DNA of 64,000 nucleotides from NCBI GenBank assembly GCA_937873655.1, contig CALMYQ010000021.1, positions 1-64,000 on the forward strand. The letters are read 5' to 3'. Below are positions 1 through 8,817 of this stretch, one piece after another. The translations under genes were made by a program, and so were the position numbers. The notes below the pieces were generated by a model, which was given only the letters and a program-made list of their open reading frames with translations, did no database searches and was not told where the DNA came from. The DNA is from an uncultured Lewinella sp. Lineage in GTDB: Bacteria; Bacteroidota; Bacteroidia; Chitinophagales; Saprospiraceae. The number at the start of each line of letters is the position of its first letter. Position 1 is the stretch's first letter.

Positions 1-88
1 GAATCGAGGAATCGAGGAATCGAGGAATCGAGGAATCGAGGAATCGAGGAATCGAAATCAGTTCTTCGATTCCTCAGTTCCTCAAGTA
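1..88. repeat. Octamer tandem repeat with inverted tail
   Basis: About seven copies of the octamer GAATCGAG fill bases 1-56. An inverted segment follows, so GAGGAATCGA near base 46 can pair with TCGATTCCTC near base 67 as a perfect 10 bp stem. It lies directly after the stop of the minus-strand hydrolase gene. The same octamer, in the opposite orientation and also with a stem, is found at 46895-46970. The array may extend beyond the left edge of the window. Confidence 0.85.
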
Positions 89-940
89 CTAATAAGCGAC
101 CACGCGCTGCCGGGCTACGCCCAGTCCTTCCACGCACAACTCCATTACGTCGCCGGGGCGCAGATAGCGCTGCGGATTCAGGCCCATACCCACTCCGAAG
201 GGCGTACCGGTGGAAATGACATCCCCGGGCAGCAGGGTCATGAACTGGCTGATATAACTCACCAGAAAAGGCACTTTGAACACCAGGTCGGCGGTGCTGC
301 TGTTCTGCATCAGTTCACCGTTGAGGGTGAGCCAGAGGGGCAGTTTGCCGGTGTCGGGAATTTCATCTGAGGTCACCAGATAAGGGCCCAACGGCGCAAA
401 GGTATCGGCGCTTTTGCCCTTTACCCACTGCCCGGAACGCTCCAGTTGGAAAGCCCGTTCGCTGATATCGTTGTGCACGACATATCCTGCAACGTGATCC
501 AGGGCTCCGGCCTCGTCAACATAAGAAGCTTTTTTGCCGATCACGACAGCCAGTTCCACTTCCCAGTCCGTTTTAACGCTGTTCTTCGGAATGATGACAT
601 CGTCAAACGGGCCGCAAATAGCGCTGGTGGCCTTGAAGAACAACACCGGCTCTTTCGGCAGTTCCATGCCGCTCTCTTTAGCATGCTGGGCATAGTTCAA
701 CCCCACGCAGATCAGCTTGGACGGGCGGGCGATAGGCGATCCCAGCCGCTCGCCGGTGTCAATCGGCGCGCAATCCTCCCGGTGGTTTTCAAGCCACTTC
801 TTCAAGCCTTCCGGCCCGTTTTCCCCAAAGAACGCCTCGTCAAAGTCCGGTGTAAAAGCGCTTACATCCAGGCGCAGGCCGTTTTCCAGTTCTACGCCGG
901 GCTTTTCCCCGCCGGCAGGGCCGAATCTCAGTAATTTCAT
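89..940 (-). CDS. Fumarylacetoacetate hydrolase family protein (probable 2,4-diketo-3-deoxy-sugar-acid hydrolase)
   Basis: A 283-residue member of the FAH superfamily. The family motif GLNYAQHAKESG is near residue 80, the metal-binding stretch DWEVELAVVIG near residue 125, and the C-terminal GDVISTGTPFGVG is present. I chose the ATG at 940 (MKLLRFGP) because the ten residues upstream do not belong to the family fold. The family cleaves C-C bonds in diketo acids using a divalent metal. The gene is downstream of an SDR dehydrogenase on the same strand. That pairing matches the non-phosphorylative L-fucose/L-rhamnose route, in which 2,4-diketo-3-deoxy acids are split to pyruvate and lactate. The substrate is inferred from this context. 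The family is certain; ureidoglycolate lyase-type annotations are a known alternative for such proteins. Confidence 0.9.
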   Translation of the reverse strand: MKLLRFGPAGGEKPGVELENGLRLDVSAFTPDFDEAFFGENGPEGLKKWLENHREDCAPIDTGERLGSPIARPSKLICVGLNYAQHAKESGMELPKEPVLFFKATSAICGPFDDVIIPKNSVKTDWEVELAVVIGKKASYVDEAGALDHVAGYVVHNDISERAFQLERSGQWVKGKSADTFAPLGPYLVTSDEIPDTGKLPLWLTLNGELMQNSSTADLVFKVPFLVSYISQFMTLLPGDVISTGTPFGVGMGLNPQRYLRPGDVMELCVEGLGVARQRVVAY

Positions 941-1032
941 GCTATGGATTTTAAGCCGGCTCCCCGGCAATCTTGCCTATTTTTCCCCACGCTCCACGAA
1001 CAACCATTATCATTGCGAATCGAGGGTTAAAA

Positions 1033-1118
1033 ATCCCGTAGGGATCAGAATCGGTTAAACGTGGTTCAGCATGCCGTAGGTATGCGATGTGATGGCCTCA
1101 CATTGCGTACCTACGGCA
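1033..1118. repeat. Palindromic repeat (REP-like) between the SDR and hydrolase genes
   Basis: The 306 bp gap between the two catabolic genes contains two palindromes. ATCCCGTAGGGAT is at 1033-1045. A long hairpin has arms at 1072-1092 and 1098-1118 that pair over 21 bp with two mismatches and a 5-base loop. The short CCGTAGG core is shared by both. No T-tract follows, so it is not a classic terminator. It resembles extragenic palindromes of the REP type. The rest of the gap (941-1032 and 1119-1246) shows nothing coding. Confidence 0.7.
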
Positions 1119-1246
1119 CGCCAAAAACGCCTGATTACCATCATGCTATCGACATTTTGTGCCTGACGGCACATTTATCGTGGATTCAATCCTTGATTCG
1201 CAATATCTATAATCAAAAAACAAACATAAACAACAATCTTTCCAAT

Positions 1247-2023
1247 TCAAGTATTCAACTTCACAAATCCTCCGTCGATCGGATAATCCGTCCCGGTAAT
1301 GAAGCCCGCTTCGTCCGAACAAAGGTACAAGGCCAGGGCGGCTACTTCTTCCGGTGTTCCCATGCGCCCGATCGGCTGGGTTTTGGACAATTTATCGAAC
1401 ATCTCACTTTCCCGGCCGGGATAATTCTTTGCCAGGAATCCGTCAACGAACGGCGTATGGATCCGAGCCGGCGAAATGCTGTTGCAGCGGATGCGGTCGG
1501 CAACATAATCCTTGGCCACGGAAAGGGTCATTGCCAACACCGCGCCCTTGGTCATGGAATAGGCAAACCGGTCGGCAATGCCCACCAGGCCGGCCACCGA
1601 GGCCATGTTCAGGATGACGCCGCCACCGTTGGCCTTCATATGCGGCAAACAGGCCTGCATGCAGTTGTACACGCCTTTGACATTGACGCGGTACAGTCGG
1701 TCCAGGTCTTCCGGCCCGGTTTTTTCCAGATTGCCGACGTGGGCGATCCCGGCGTTGTTCACCAGGATATCAATGGGGCCTTCCCCGGCGATACGGTCGA
1801 TTGTTTCCTTTACGGCATCGGTATCCCCGACATCACCGGCATAAACCCGGGCCGAACCGCCCGCTTCAGTGATCGTTGCGGCCACCTGGCCGGCTTGTTC
1901 CGCATTGAAATCCAGGATGCAAACCTGGGCGCCGTTCCGGGCAAAGAGCCGGGCAATAGCCGCTCCGATGCCGCTGCCGCCGCCCGTAATGACCGCTTTT
2001 TTGTGTTCCAGTGTGAATGGCAT
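1247..2023 (-). CDS. SDR family NAD(P)-dependent oxidoreductase
   Basis: A 258-residue classical short-chain dehydrogenase. It has the cofactor motif TGGGSGIG at about residues 13-20, NNAG near residue 90, a catalytic Ser in ASVAG, and Tyr/Lys in YSMTK. An Asp in CILDFN, after the second strand, favours NAD over NADP. It starts 3 bp after the GH127 stop, so the two are almost certainly cotranscribed. Together with the FAH-family hydrolase downstream it fits a 2-keto-3-deoxy-L-fuconate/rhamnonate 4-dehydrogenase; that substrate is inferred. SDR family membership is certain. Confidence 0.92.
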   Translation of the reverse strand: MPFTLEHKKAVITGGGSGIGAAIARLFARNGAQVCILDFNAEQAGQVAATITEAGGSARVYAGDVGDTDAVKETIDRIAGEGPIDILVNNAGIAHVGNLEKTGPEDLDRLYRVNVKGVYNCMQACLPHMKANGGGVILNMASVAGLVGIADRFAYSMTKGAVLAMTLSVAKDYVADRIRCNSISPARIHTPFVDGFLAKNYPGRESEMFDKLSKTQPIGRMGTPEEVAALALYLCSDEAGFITGTDYPIDGGFVKLNT

Positions 2024-2026
2024 GGT

Positions 2027-4405
2027 TTATCCTTCGCTCGTTTCTGTCCTGATCATCCGCACGCTGAAAACGGGGCCCGCCCGGTGCCCGACATGCGGCA
2101 TAAACTTGATATTGACCCGGCGTTTCGACCGGGTAAGTTCCGGGGGAATGGGGTAGGTAACGGTGATGAACTGCCCGTCCGCTTTGCCCGAAATATTCTC
2201 AGTGGCAATGGTCTGGCCGTCCACCTGGATATCGAAAGTCTTGGAACCGGTAAAGCCGCCCCAATATTCAACAGCCAGCGCCATGGGGCCCTCCGGCAGG
2301 ACGTTCATCTGGAATCCGAACCAGCCGCCGCGTTCGGCGCCCCGCATTTTCCGGTCCTGGAAATCCTGGGGAAAGGTTTTTTCACCTTCCAGCTTGTGGT
2401 TGCGTTCGGGCTGCATTTCGCCCATTTGCAGAAAGTCGAAGGTAAGGGCTTCCAGCCGTTTTTTCTCGGCCAGTTCGGCTTCGTAGGCCGCCTGCTTTTC
2501 GTCCCATTTCTGCTGATTGAAGATATCCCAGTATACCGAATACCGGCGCTCGTTGGTCTGATAGAACGGTTTGAGGACAACATCGCGGGGTTTGCCTACG
2601 CCTTCGGTTTTGAAGGTATTGGGTTCCCCCGCAACCGGTTTGAGCCAGACTTCGGGATTGCGGTCTTCCGTAAAGATATACGGCACATAATCCGGAGCGT
2701 GGGCATTGGGGTCGTCCTCGGGGCCCAGGTCGCCGGCCAGTACCAGCGGGCCGTACATGACCGCAATCCGGTCGGTATCATCGGGCATGGCCTCCAGCCG
2801 GAGCGTGAACGGGAATTTGACCGTCACCTTATCGCCGTCTTTCCAGTAGCGCCGGATGGCGATGAAACTGCCCGGCGCCTCGGTGATCTCCTGCACCTTG
2901 CCGTTGACCTGCACTTCGGCGCCCGAGGGGTCAACCCAATAGGGATAGCGTATGCGCAGAATGAGCCCCACCGGCTCCGGGGTCGAGAAGGTCAGCGTAG
3001 ATCCCTGTTGCTCAGGGAAACGGGTATCCTGCCGGAGTTTCAGCCCTTTTTCCGGCCAGTCCAGCTCGGAGGCGATAAACTGGTCGACAAACAGTTCTTC
3101 GTCGTTGTGGTAATAGATGGCGCCGCCGTACTTGCTGTGGTTTTCCATCCCGGTGCCGATGCAGCAGGTAAACCACATCGGGTCCTGGTATTCCTTGCGG
3201 CCGCCCATTTCCAGGGAGAGGTTGTAGATCACCCGGCCGTCTTTGGGATTTTGAGAGGAAAGGATATGGTTGAACAGGGCCCGTTCGTAAAAATCGCCGA
3301 TCTCGGCGCTGGCATTGAGCCTGAACAGGTGGTCGGACAACTTCAGCATGTTGTACACATTGCAGGTCTCGGTGGTTTCGTCGCTGAGGCGGTTGCGCAG
3401 CTTGTCGGGTTGTCCGAAATACTCGTGGTTGCCGTGCCCGCCGGTTACGTAGGAATGGTGGTGCACCACCCGGTCCCAGAAGAAAGTGGCCGCATCCAGG
3501 TCGTGCTGATCGGCGGTAAGTTCGTAGCGGCGTTCCAGGCCGATGAGTTTGGGGATCTGGGTATTGCCGTGTTTGTTTGGCAGGATGTCTTCGCCGTCTG
3601 CCAGGGGTTCCAGAATGGCCTTGTGCTGAAAAATGCGGGAAAGGCGCAGGTAGCGTTCATCGCCCGTATCGGCGTAGAGGTCGGCCAGGGTTTCATTGAT
3701 GCCGCCATGTTCGCAGTTGAGCATATCCTGCACCTGTTCGTCGGTGAGCCTGCCGACGATGGTTTCGATCCAGTCGGCCAGTTTTCGGTTTACGATCAGG
3801 GCTTTCTGGTTGCCGCAGAGCCGGTAGGCGTCCCGGAGGCCGGCCATGGTTTTGTGCTCGTTGTACCAGGGCACCCAGATGCCGTTCAGGTCGAATCCCT
3901 GGGACTTTATATCGCCTTTGGCCACTTCTTCGGTCAGGACCTTTTTGCCGTTGGGAAAAGCGCCGATAAACCCGTCGCCGTCGGCTTCCTGACAGGCTGC
4001 CAGCTCATCGACGATATAATTGACCCGGTCGAGCATCCGCTGGTCGCCCGTGGTGCGGTACATCAGCGAGCAACCGCTCAGGTAATGCCCCAGGCTATGA
4101 CCGGCGATGGTCTCATTCTCCCAGCCCGGATAATGCTCCGCTTTGGGTTCGAGGCCCGCAGCTTCCCGGAATTTGGCCAGCAAGCGGTCGGGCTCGTAAT
4201 TGAGCAGCGATTGCAGGTTGAGGTCGGTAGCGTGTTTGAAGGGCCCGTCCAACAATTTGACCTGAGCAAGATCAAAGGGCAGCACCCGGAAGGTCACTTT
4301 TTCAGGACCTCCGGTTTGAACAAAATAAGCCTTGGGCGGGCTGCTTTGGCAAGCGGCAACCAAAAAGGGCACGAACGACAACAAGTAAATGGACCTGCAA
4401 GACAT
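2027..4405 (-). CDS. Glycoside hydrolase family 127 lipoprotein (beta-L-arabinofuranosidase type)
   Basis: A 792-residue exported protein with a lipoprotein signal (VAACQSS near residue 18). The catalytic module is typical of GH127 (formerly DUF1680): VKLLDGPF near residue 50, GHSLGHYLSG near residue 105, and the metal and nucleophile residues E346-T-C348 and C414-C415. In the characterised Bifidobacterium HypBA1, the equivalent Glu and three Cys bind zinc, and the first Cys of the pair is the nucleophile. A beta-sandwich region follows, with a C-terminal accessory domain. It heads the operon with the SDR and probably the FAH-family gene, suggesting that a cell-surface enzyme releases a deoxy or pentose sugar whose acid is then oxidised. 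The sugar released is not proven by sequence. Confidence 0.9.
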   Translation of the reverse strand: MSCRSIYLLSFVPFLVAACQSSPPKAYFVQTGGPEKVTFRVLPFDLAQVKLLDGPFKHATDLNLQSLLNYEPDRLLAKFREAAGLEPKAEHYPGWENETIAGHSLGHYLSGCSLMYRTTGDQRMLDRVNYIVDELAACQEADGDGFIGAFPNGKKVLTEEVAKGDIKSQGFDLNGIWVPWYNEHKTMAGLRDAYRLCGNQKALIVNRKLADWIETIVGRLTDEQVQDMLNCEHGGINETLADLYADTGDERYLRLSRIFQHKAILEPLADGEDILPNKHGNTQIPKLIGLERRYELTADQHDLDAATFFWDRVVHHHSYVTGGHGNHEYFGQPDKLRNRLSDETTETCNVYNMLKLSDHLFRLNASAEIGDFYERALFNHILSSQNPKDGRVIYNLSLEMGGRKEYQDPMWFTCCIGTGMENHSKYGGAIYYHNDEELFVDQFIASELDWPEKGLKLRQDTRFPEQQGSTLTFSTPEPVGLILRIRYPYWVDPSGAEVQVNGKVQEITEAPGSFIAIRRYWKDGDKVTVKFPFTLRLEAMPDDTDRIAVMYGPLVLAGDLGPEDDPNAHAPDYVPYIFTEDRNPEVWLKPVAGEPNTFKTEGVGKPRDVVLKPFYQTNERRYSVYWDIFNQQKWDEKQAAYEAELAEKKRLEALTFDFLQMGEMQPERNHKLEGEKTFPQDFQDRKMRGAERGGWFGFQMNVLPEGPMALAVEYWGGFTGSKTFDIQVDGQTIATENISGKADGQFITVTYPIPPELTRSKRRVNIKFMPHVGHRAGPVFSVRMIRTETSEG

Positions 4406-4546
4406 AGGCTTTCGGTTTCGGATGAACGGATAGCGCCCAAAGCTAAAAAAAATGAAGAAAAAACCCGGCTTTAAGAAATGTGCCGTGCAGGAATTTTCCT
4501 AGTTTTGAAAAATGCATCCTTATTTCAACCGTTCAATGGCCATAAA

Positions 4547-5641
4547 ATGAATTTCCCGGAGCGCTCATCCTGCCGAATTCCCGCTGCTTTCCAGTCAAGA
4601 TCACCATATCGGATGTTTTGGACCTGGGCCCTGACCATGGGCTGCAGCCCGGTTTTTACCCAGCAAATCCTGAACGGCAGTTTCGAAACCGTACAGGTGC
4701 AGTGCGGGTACAACCTGTCCAATGAAGATTTTTCGGATAAAATGCCTGATGTGGTCGGTTTCGGGGAGAAGAACGAACTGGATATTCTTCAGCAACAATG
4801 CAACTACGGTCCGGCGCAGAGCGGGCGGTATTTTGTCGCTTTGTACGGCAAGGAGGGCCTTACGGATGCACTGGGGCTCAGATTGTCGGCGCCGCTGGAC
4901 CCGCAGCTGACCTATAAGGTGGAATTTTACGCCAAGATCGGAGAGATTGATGACCTGGCCTCCCGGCTGGCTGTCGGCGTGGGCACTACGGCTACGTCAC
5001 ACGGCGAATTGCTGTACACCACATCGGATCTCTACCGGGAATGGACCCGGTATGAGTTCCAGTTCAAGCCGCCGATTGCAGGGGCTTACCTTACTGTGTT
5101 GATCGAAACTGCCGGCGGCGCCTGGCTCTTCGTTGACAACTTTTCGCTGGTTTGCCCCAGGATCGGGTTGGGCCCCGACACCACTTATTGCGAAGTGCAA
5201 AATATCCTGCTTGAATCGAAGGACGAGTTCGATGCCTACCGGTGGAGCGACCAATCCACCGGGCGCAGCATCACCGTCAGTCAACCGGGGCTTTACTGGA
5301 TGGAAGGCGTCACCGGAGGCTGCACGGTCAGGGATACGGTCAGGATTGCGGAGGACGAATTCAATTGCACCTGCAAGGTGTACCTTCCGACGGGCTTTTC
5401 CCCCAACGACGACGGCATCAACGATACCTGGACGCCGGTTTCCCCTTGTGAGTTGATGGATTATGAATTGCTGGTTTTTAACCGGTGGGGCGGCGTGGTG
5501 TTCCGGTCTCAAAACCCGGCTGAAGGTTGGAACGGCAGGGAATCTCCGGCAGGGACCTATCCATATCTGCTGCGATACCGGGTAGCGCACGGGGATTCCG
5601 GCGAGATGCGGGCCACAGGCGCGGTCAACCTGATCCGATAA
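4547..5641 (+). CDS. T9SS type B sorting domain protein
   Basis: The C-terminus (YLPTGFSPNDDGINDTW, then FNRWGGVVF and WNGRESPAGTYPYLL) is the gliding-motility-associated CHU_C / T9SS type B signal. It directs secretion through the type IX system and surface attachment. The N-terminal half (ILNGSFE, then a beta-rich region ending in AWLFVDNFSLV) resembles a carbohydrate-binding-like jelly roll. A short Ig-like stretch (DTTYCEVQNILL) lies before the signal. The start is uncertain. ATG 4547 gives a positively charged n-region before the hydrophobic stretch, while ATG 4613 gives a short uncharged signal. The gene is divergent from GH127. Binding target unknown. Confidence 0.85.
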   Translation: MNFPERSSCRIPAAFQSRSPYRMFWTWALTMGCSPVFTQQILNGSFETVQVQCGYNLSNEDFSDKMPDVVGFGEKNELDILQQQCNYGPAQSGRYFVALYGKEGLTDALGLRLSAPLDPQLTYKVEFYAKIGEIDDLASRLAVGVGTTATSHGELLYTTSDLYREWTRYEFQFKPPIAGAYLTVLIETAGGAWLFVDNFSLVCPRIGLGPDTTYCEVQNILLESKDEFDAYRWSDQSTGRSITVSQPGLYWMEGVTGGCTVRDTVRIAEDEFNCTCKVYLPTGFSPNDDGINDTWTPVSPCELMDYELLVFNRWGGVVFRSQNPAEGWNGRESPAGTYPYLLRYRVAHGDSGEMRATGAVNLIR

Positions 5642-5744
5642 GCGCCGAAGGAAACATGCATCGACTAATATGAAACAATAGTAGAGCGGCATGGCCGTTT
5701 TAAGCCCGACCTTTACGGCATTTCCCAGTCATCAAACTGATTAG

Positions 5745-7394
5745 ATGAAGCACCGTTACATTCTTTTTTTTCTTTCCATCGCATTGACCTTTACAACGGT
5801 TTCCGGCCGGCAGACCATCGCCGAACAGCTCAAGACGGCTACCGGCAGGGAACGGGTCGATTTGTTGAACGCCGATGTGGAGCAACTCCGGTTTACAGAC
5901 GCTGAAACAGCAAAAAAACGGGCCGAAGAAGCGCTCAAACTTAGCAAAAAGCTCAATTACCAACAGGGTATCGCCAAGAGCAGCCTGTATCTCGGGATCA
6001 AGGCGCGGGATGATAAGAGTTATCAAAAATCCGGTAATTACCTGGAAGAAGCCGCAGAAGCCGCCCAGGCCGCCGGAGACCGGAACCTGGAATTGACCGC
6101 ATGGAAGGTGCTGGAGCAGGTTGCCCGCATAAAAGGCTGGAACAATTCCCTGGCAGAGGCCGAACTGCACATCAAAAAACTGGAAAACGGCATCGCGCTG
6201 GACGCCAAATCCGCCGAGTACGAACAATTGAAAACGGACTTCGACTCGAAGGAAGGCGCCCTCAACCGGTCAATGACCGAGAACCAGGCCATCCGCCGGA
6301 CCCTGAACATGACCCGGGAAGAGATCCTGGTTCAGGAAGCCGAACTGGCCCGGATAGGCCAGCAAAAGGCCGAACTCGAAACCAAAGCTGCGCAACTGGA
6401 GGCCGAATCCGCCCGAAACGCACTGGAAGCCAGTGAAAAGGAAAAGGAGCTCCTGCAGATCAACGACCGCCTCAGGCGCCAGCGGTTGGTTCAGCTCGTA
6501 CTGTTTATCGGGCTGGGCGCCGCCGTGATCATCATCTTCCTCCTTTACCGGTTTTACCGGTTGAAACGGATCCGGGCCGAAGAGAAGATCCAGGCCCAGC
6601 GCCAGCTCCTGCAACAGGAAAAAATGGCCACGCTCGGCCAGCTCACCGCCGGCATCGCCCATGAGATCAAAAACCCGCTCAACTTTGTCAATAACTTTGC
6701 CGAAGGTTCCTCGGAAATGGCGCAAGACCTGAAGGATGCGCTGAACAAAACAGGGTCCTCTCCCGGCGAACAGGAACTGGCCATGGAACTGGCCGAAGAC
6801 CTCCGGCAAAACGCCGCCTACATCCTGCACCACGGCAAACGCGCCGACCGGATCATCAACAGCATGATGGAACACGCCCGCGGCGACCGGGGCGCCCCGC
6901 AGCAAGTGGACCTGAACCTGCTGGTGGAAGACTCCGTAAATTTGTCCTACCACGGTTACCGCGCCCTGCATCCTACCTTCAATATCGACCTTCAATTGAG
7001 CCTGGCACAGTCGCTGCCCAGGGCGGAAATCGTCCCGCAGGACCTGAGCCGGGTACTGCTCAACATCCTTAACAACGCCTGCTACGCCCTGCACCAGAAA
7101 TTCAAGGAAAAAGGTGAGGCGTTCGCCCCTGTCCTGTCGGTTAAAACCGAAAGAACAGCCGATGATCTGGTCATCCGCATCCGCGACAACGGACCGGGAA
7201 TCCCGGAGGCCATCCGCAATAAGGTGTTCAATCCCTTTTTCACGACCAAGCCTACCGGAGAAGGCAATGCGGGGCTCGGGCTGTCTATCAGTTATGACGT
7301 TGTGGTGCAGGGGATGAACGGGAAGATCGACTTCAAGAGTAAAGAAGGGGAGTTTACGGAGTTTGAGATCCGGGTACCTTTGGGGAAAGGGTGA
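5745..7394 (+). CDS. Sensor histidine kinase with periplasmic TPR/coiled-coil region
   Basis: 549 residues: signal peptide (1-21), a TPR-like helical region (about 25-140), a coiled coil (about 150-240), one transmembrane helix near 248-268, then a kinase. The phosphoacceptor box is MATLGQLTAGIAHEIKNPLNFVNN, with His near residue 307. The ATPase domain has N box LNILNNAC, G1 DNGPGIP and G2 GNAGLGLSI. This layout is common in Bacteroidota kinases with a TPR-like sensor. No response regulator lies beside it, so its partner is unknown. The signal sensed cannot be read from the sequence. Confidence 0.92.
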   Translation: MKHRYILFFLSIALTFTTVSGRQTIAEQLKTATGRERVDLLNADVEQLRFTDAETAKKRAEEALKLSKKLNYQQGIAKSSLYLGIKARDDKSYQKSGNYLEEAAEAAQAAGDRNLELTAWKVLEQVARIKGWNNSLAEAELHIKKLENGIALDAKSAEYEQLKTDFDSKEGALNRSMTENQAIRRTLNMTREEILVQEAELARIGQQKAELETKAAQLEAESARNALEASEKEKELLQINDRLRRQRLVQLVLFIGLGAAVIIIFLLYRFYRLKRIRAEEKIQAQRQLLQQEKMATLGQLTAGIAHEIKNPLNFVNNFAEGSSEMAQDLKDALNKTGSSPGEQELAMELAEDLRQNAAYILHHGKRADRIINSMMEHARGDRGAPQQVDLNLLVEDSVNLSYHGYRALHPTFNIDLQLSLAQSLPRAEIVPQDLSRVLLNILNNACYALHQKFKEKGEAFAPVLSVKTERTADDLVIRIRDNGPGIPEAIRNKVFNPFFTTKPTGEGNAGLGLSISYDVVVQGMNGKIDFKSKEGEFTEFEIRVPLGKG

Positions 7395-7419
7395 GGATGA
7401 TCCTACGGAATGAAGAGCA

Positions 7420-7439
7420 TTAGAACTTGTTTGGATTTT
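7420..7439. repeat. Isolated MITE-type terminal repeat
   Basis: TTAGAACTTGTTTGGATTTT differs at only two positions from the outer end of the MITE at 22299-22463 (right end read inward). No matching opposite end was found before 7693, so this looks like a one-ended remnant. It marks the change from GC-rich sequence on the left to the AT-rich island on the right. The rest of 7440-7640 holds nothing coding that I can support. Confidence 0.5.
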
Positions 7440-7645
7440 CCCGGCGAGTTGAGATCGGGCACCACGCCGATAGCGCGGGGCAGCTACGGTGACCGCGAAG
7501 CAGAACCGAAGGCAATAATGCCAACACCGCTCAAAAAAAATTTGAAAATAAAGCTATTGTCATTATTTAATATTACATTTTTTCTGTTTTTCAAAAAAAT
7601 ATATTAAAAACTTGCGAAAATTTACTTATTTTATTTTTTTGAACT

Positions 7646-7653
7646 TATCTTTG
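7646..7653 (+). promoter_or_regulatory. Candidate -7 promoter box
   Basis: TATCTTTG matches the Bacteroidota -7 consensus TAnnTTTG and lies 40 bp upstream of the first gene of the small exported protein cluster. No clear -33 TTTG was seen at the usual spacing, but the surrounding sequence is very A+T-rich. Confidence 0.45.
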
Positions 7654-7693
7654 ATCCCGTTCATATAATTCAGTAACCAAACCTCTATCAGTT

Positions 7694-8260
7694 ATGAAAA
7701 AACTAACCTTTCTGATCAGTTTGATCAGCCTCCTCTTTGTATTTTCCTGCCAAAAAGAATCTTCCGAACCGAACGGTTTTTCACTTGAAAAAGAACAACT
7801 AATTCAAAATTTTCTGCTGGAGTGGGGTAATTTATTTACTATTATTAACAATAAAGTGCATGCAGACTATAAGGAACCGGCCCCCCCTCTTAACTTGTCG
7901 GAAATAACGACGACGTTAGAACAGTCTGAAGATTTCAATTCAGTTTATAAAAAGTTAAAGGTACACTATACAAAATTAGAGCCTTTTCTTTCCCCTGAAG
8001 AGGTGCAGGACTTGATCTTGAATTATGTAAAAAAAGAAACTGACTCAACAACCGACAGGATAGTCGGTACTCCCTGCTATGACACCTATCAATTCGGGGC
8101 ATTAATGGCATATAATGATTTAGGGTCGTGCATTATGGCGGCCATAGGTGATGATGACGGCGTAACGGACGTCCTTGCCTGCGGCGCCAATTATTTTTTC
8201 ACCATGGCCATTTTAGATGCCCAGTTTAAAAGATGTTTAGACTCCACCTACGGTGGGTAA
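7694..8260 (+). CDS. Small lipoprotein with C-terminal four-cysteine domain (family A)
   Basis: 188 residues with a lipoprotein-like signal (SLLFVFSCQK; Cys near residue 19), a helical linker, and a C-terminal domain with Cys128, Cys146, Cys163 and Cys181. The domain reads CYDTYQFGALMAYND at its start and ends in DAQFKRCL. The same pattern (CYD, two inner Cys, an A-rich helix, then CL) makes up almost all of the 84-residue protein at 8818, so I treat the two as one family. Four cysteines in an exported helical hairpin suggest disulfides. AT-rich compared with neighbours. Function unknown. Confidence 0.75.
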   Translation: MKKLTFLISLISLLFVFSCQKESSEPNGFSLEKEQLIQNFLLEWGNLFTIINNKVHADYKEPAPPLNLSEITTTLEQSEDFNSVYKKLKVHYTKLEPFLSPEEVQDLILNYVKKETDSTTDRIVGTPCYDTYQFGALMAYNDLGSCIMAAIGDDDGVTDVLACGANYFFTMAILDAQFKRCLDSTYGG

Positions 8261-8323
8261 GCTACCCCTATCCTTCCTGATTAAATCAACTCTTATTTCT
8301 AACCTTTAATTAAACCTGGAATC

Positions 8324-8812
8324 ATGAAACCGAGATTTTTGATCTATTTGCCGATTCTGACATTTTGCTTTACCCTGTTTTTCCAGGGTTGTCAAAATGA
8401 GAAATTTTCTGAGGACCTTGCGGACCCGGAATTAATGCTGAAACAAATTGCAGCTGATCCTGATTACGGTGTTTACCATGAAGCTATAATGGCTGAAGGC
8501 ATGGCTGTAGTACGCGGTGATTTTGACCTGGAAACTTTAGGGGATTTCTTTAAAAATAATAAATCAAACCTATCGATTTGTGAAATTCCGGATGATGCGC
8601 TTAGCGGTATCCGAGGCGGTTTGGCCTACAAACAAAGCAGGTGCAAGACGGCGGAATTAAGAAAAATACTTGTAGCCAAATACCCATCATACGGAAACCT
8701 GACCAGGGATGAGTACGGTAAAATCGATGATTACTTCAATCAATACCAACAACACCCTGACTATGCGCAGGAAATTCTGGCTATTCAAAACAAAAAAAGG
8801 AATAAAAAATAA
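8324..8812 (+). CDS. Small lipoprotein with IRGG motif (family B)
   Basis: 162 residues with a lipobox (FFQGCQNE, Cys23). It is a paralog of the protein at 9147. Both carry Cys, then acidic-Pro-Asp, then IRGGL, then Cys, with identical spacing (Cys86 and Cys107, IRGG at 96-99). Both have a YGVYHEA or SLYHQL segment before it and a basic, Tyr-rich helical tail (YPSYGNLTRDEY here, YPEYAESTRADR there). DDALSGIRGG resembles the double-glycine end of a bacteriocin leader, but it sits mid-protein behind a Sec signal, so that reading is only a hypothesis. Function unknown. Confidence 0.75.
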   Translation: MKPRFLIYLPILTFCFTLFFQGCQNEKFSEDLADPELMLKQIAADPDYGVYHEAIMAEGMAVVRGDFDLETLGDFFKNNKSNLSICEIPDDALSGIRGGLAYKQSRCKTAELRKILVAKYPSYGNLTRDEYGKIDDYFNQYQQHPDYAQEILAIQNKKRNKK

Positions 8813-8817
8813 TCCTT

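Noticed and set aside
1061..4474. A very long open frame (1137 codons) on the plus strand
   Set aside because: It lies exactly opposite the SDR and GH127 genes, which carry all family motifs. It is a GC-bias artefact of the antisense frame.
5686..5720. Short CGGC/GCCG stem followed by TTTT as a terminator after the type B protein
   Set aside because: The stem is only 4 bp, too short to support a call.
7410..7607. A 65-codon plus-strand frame
   Set aside because: It includes the MITE-type end and ends in AT-rich sequence. It has no domain and no convincing start signal.
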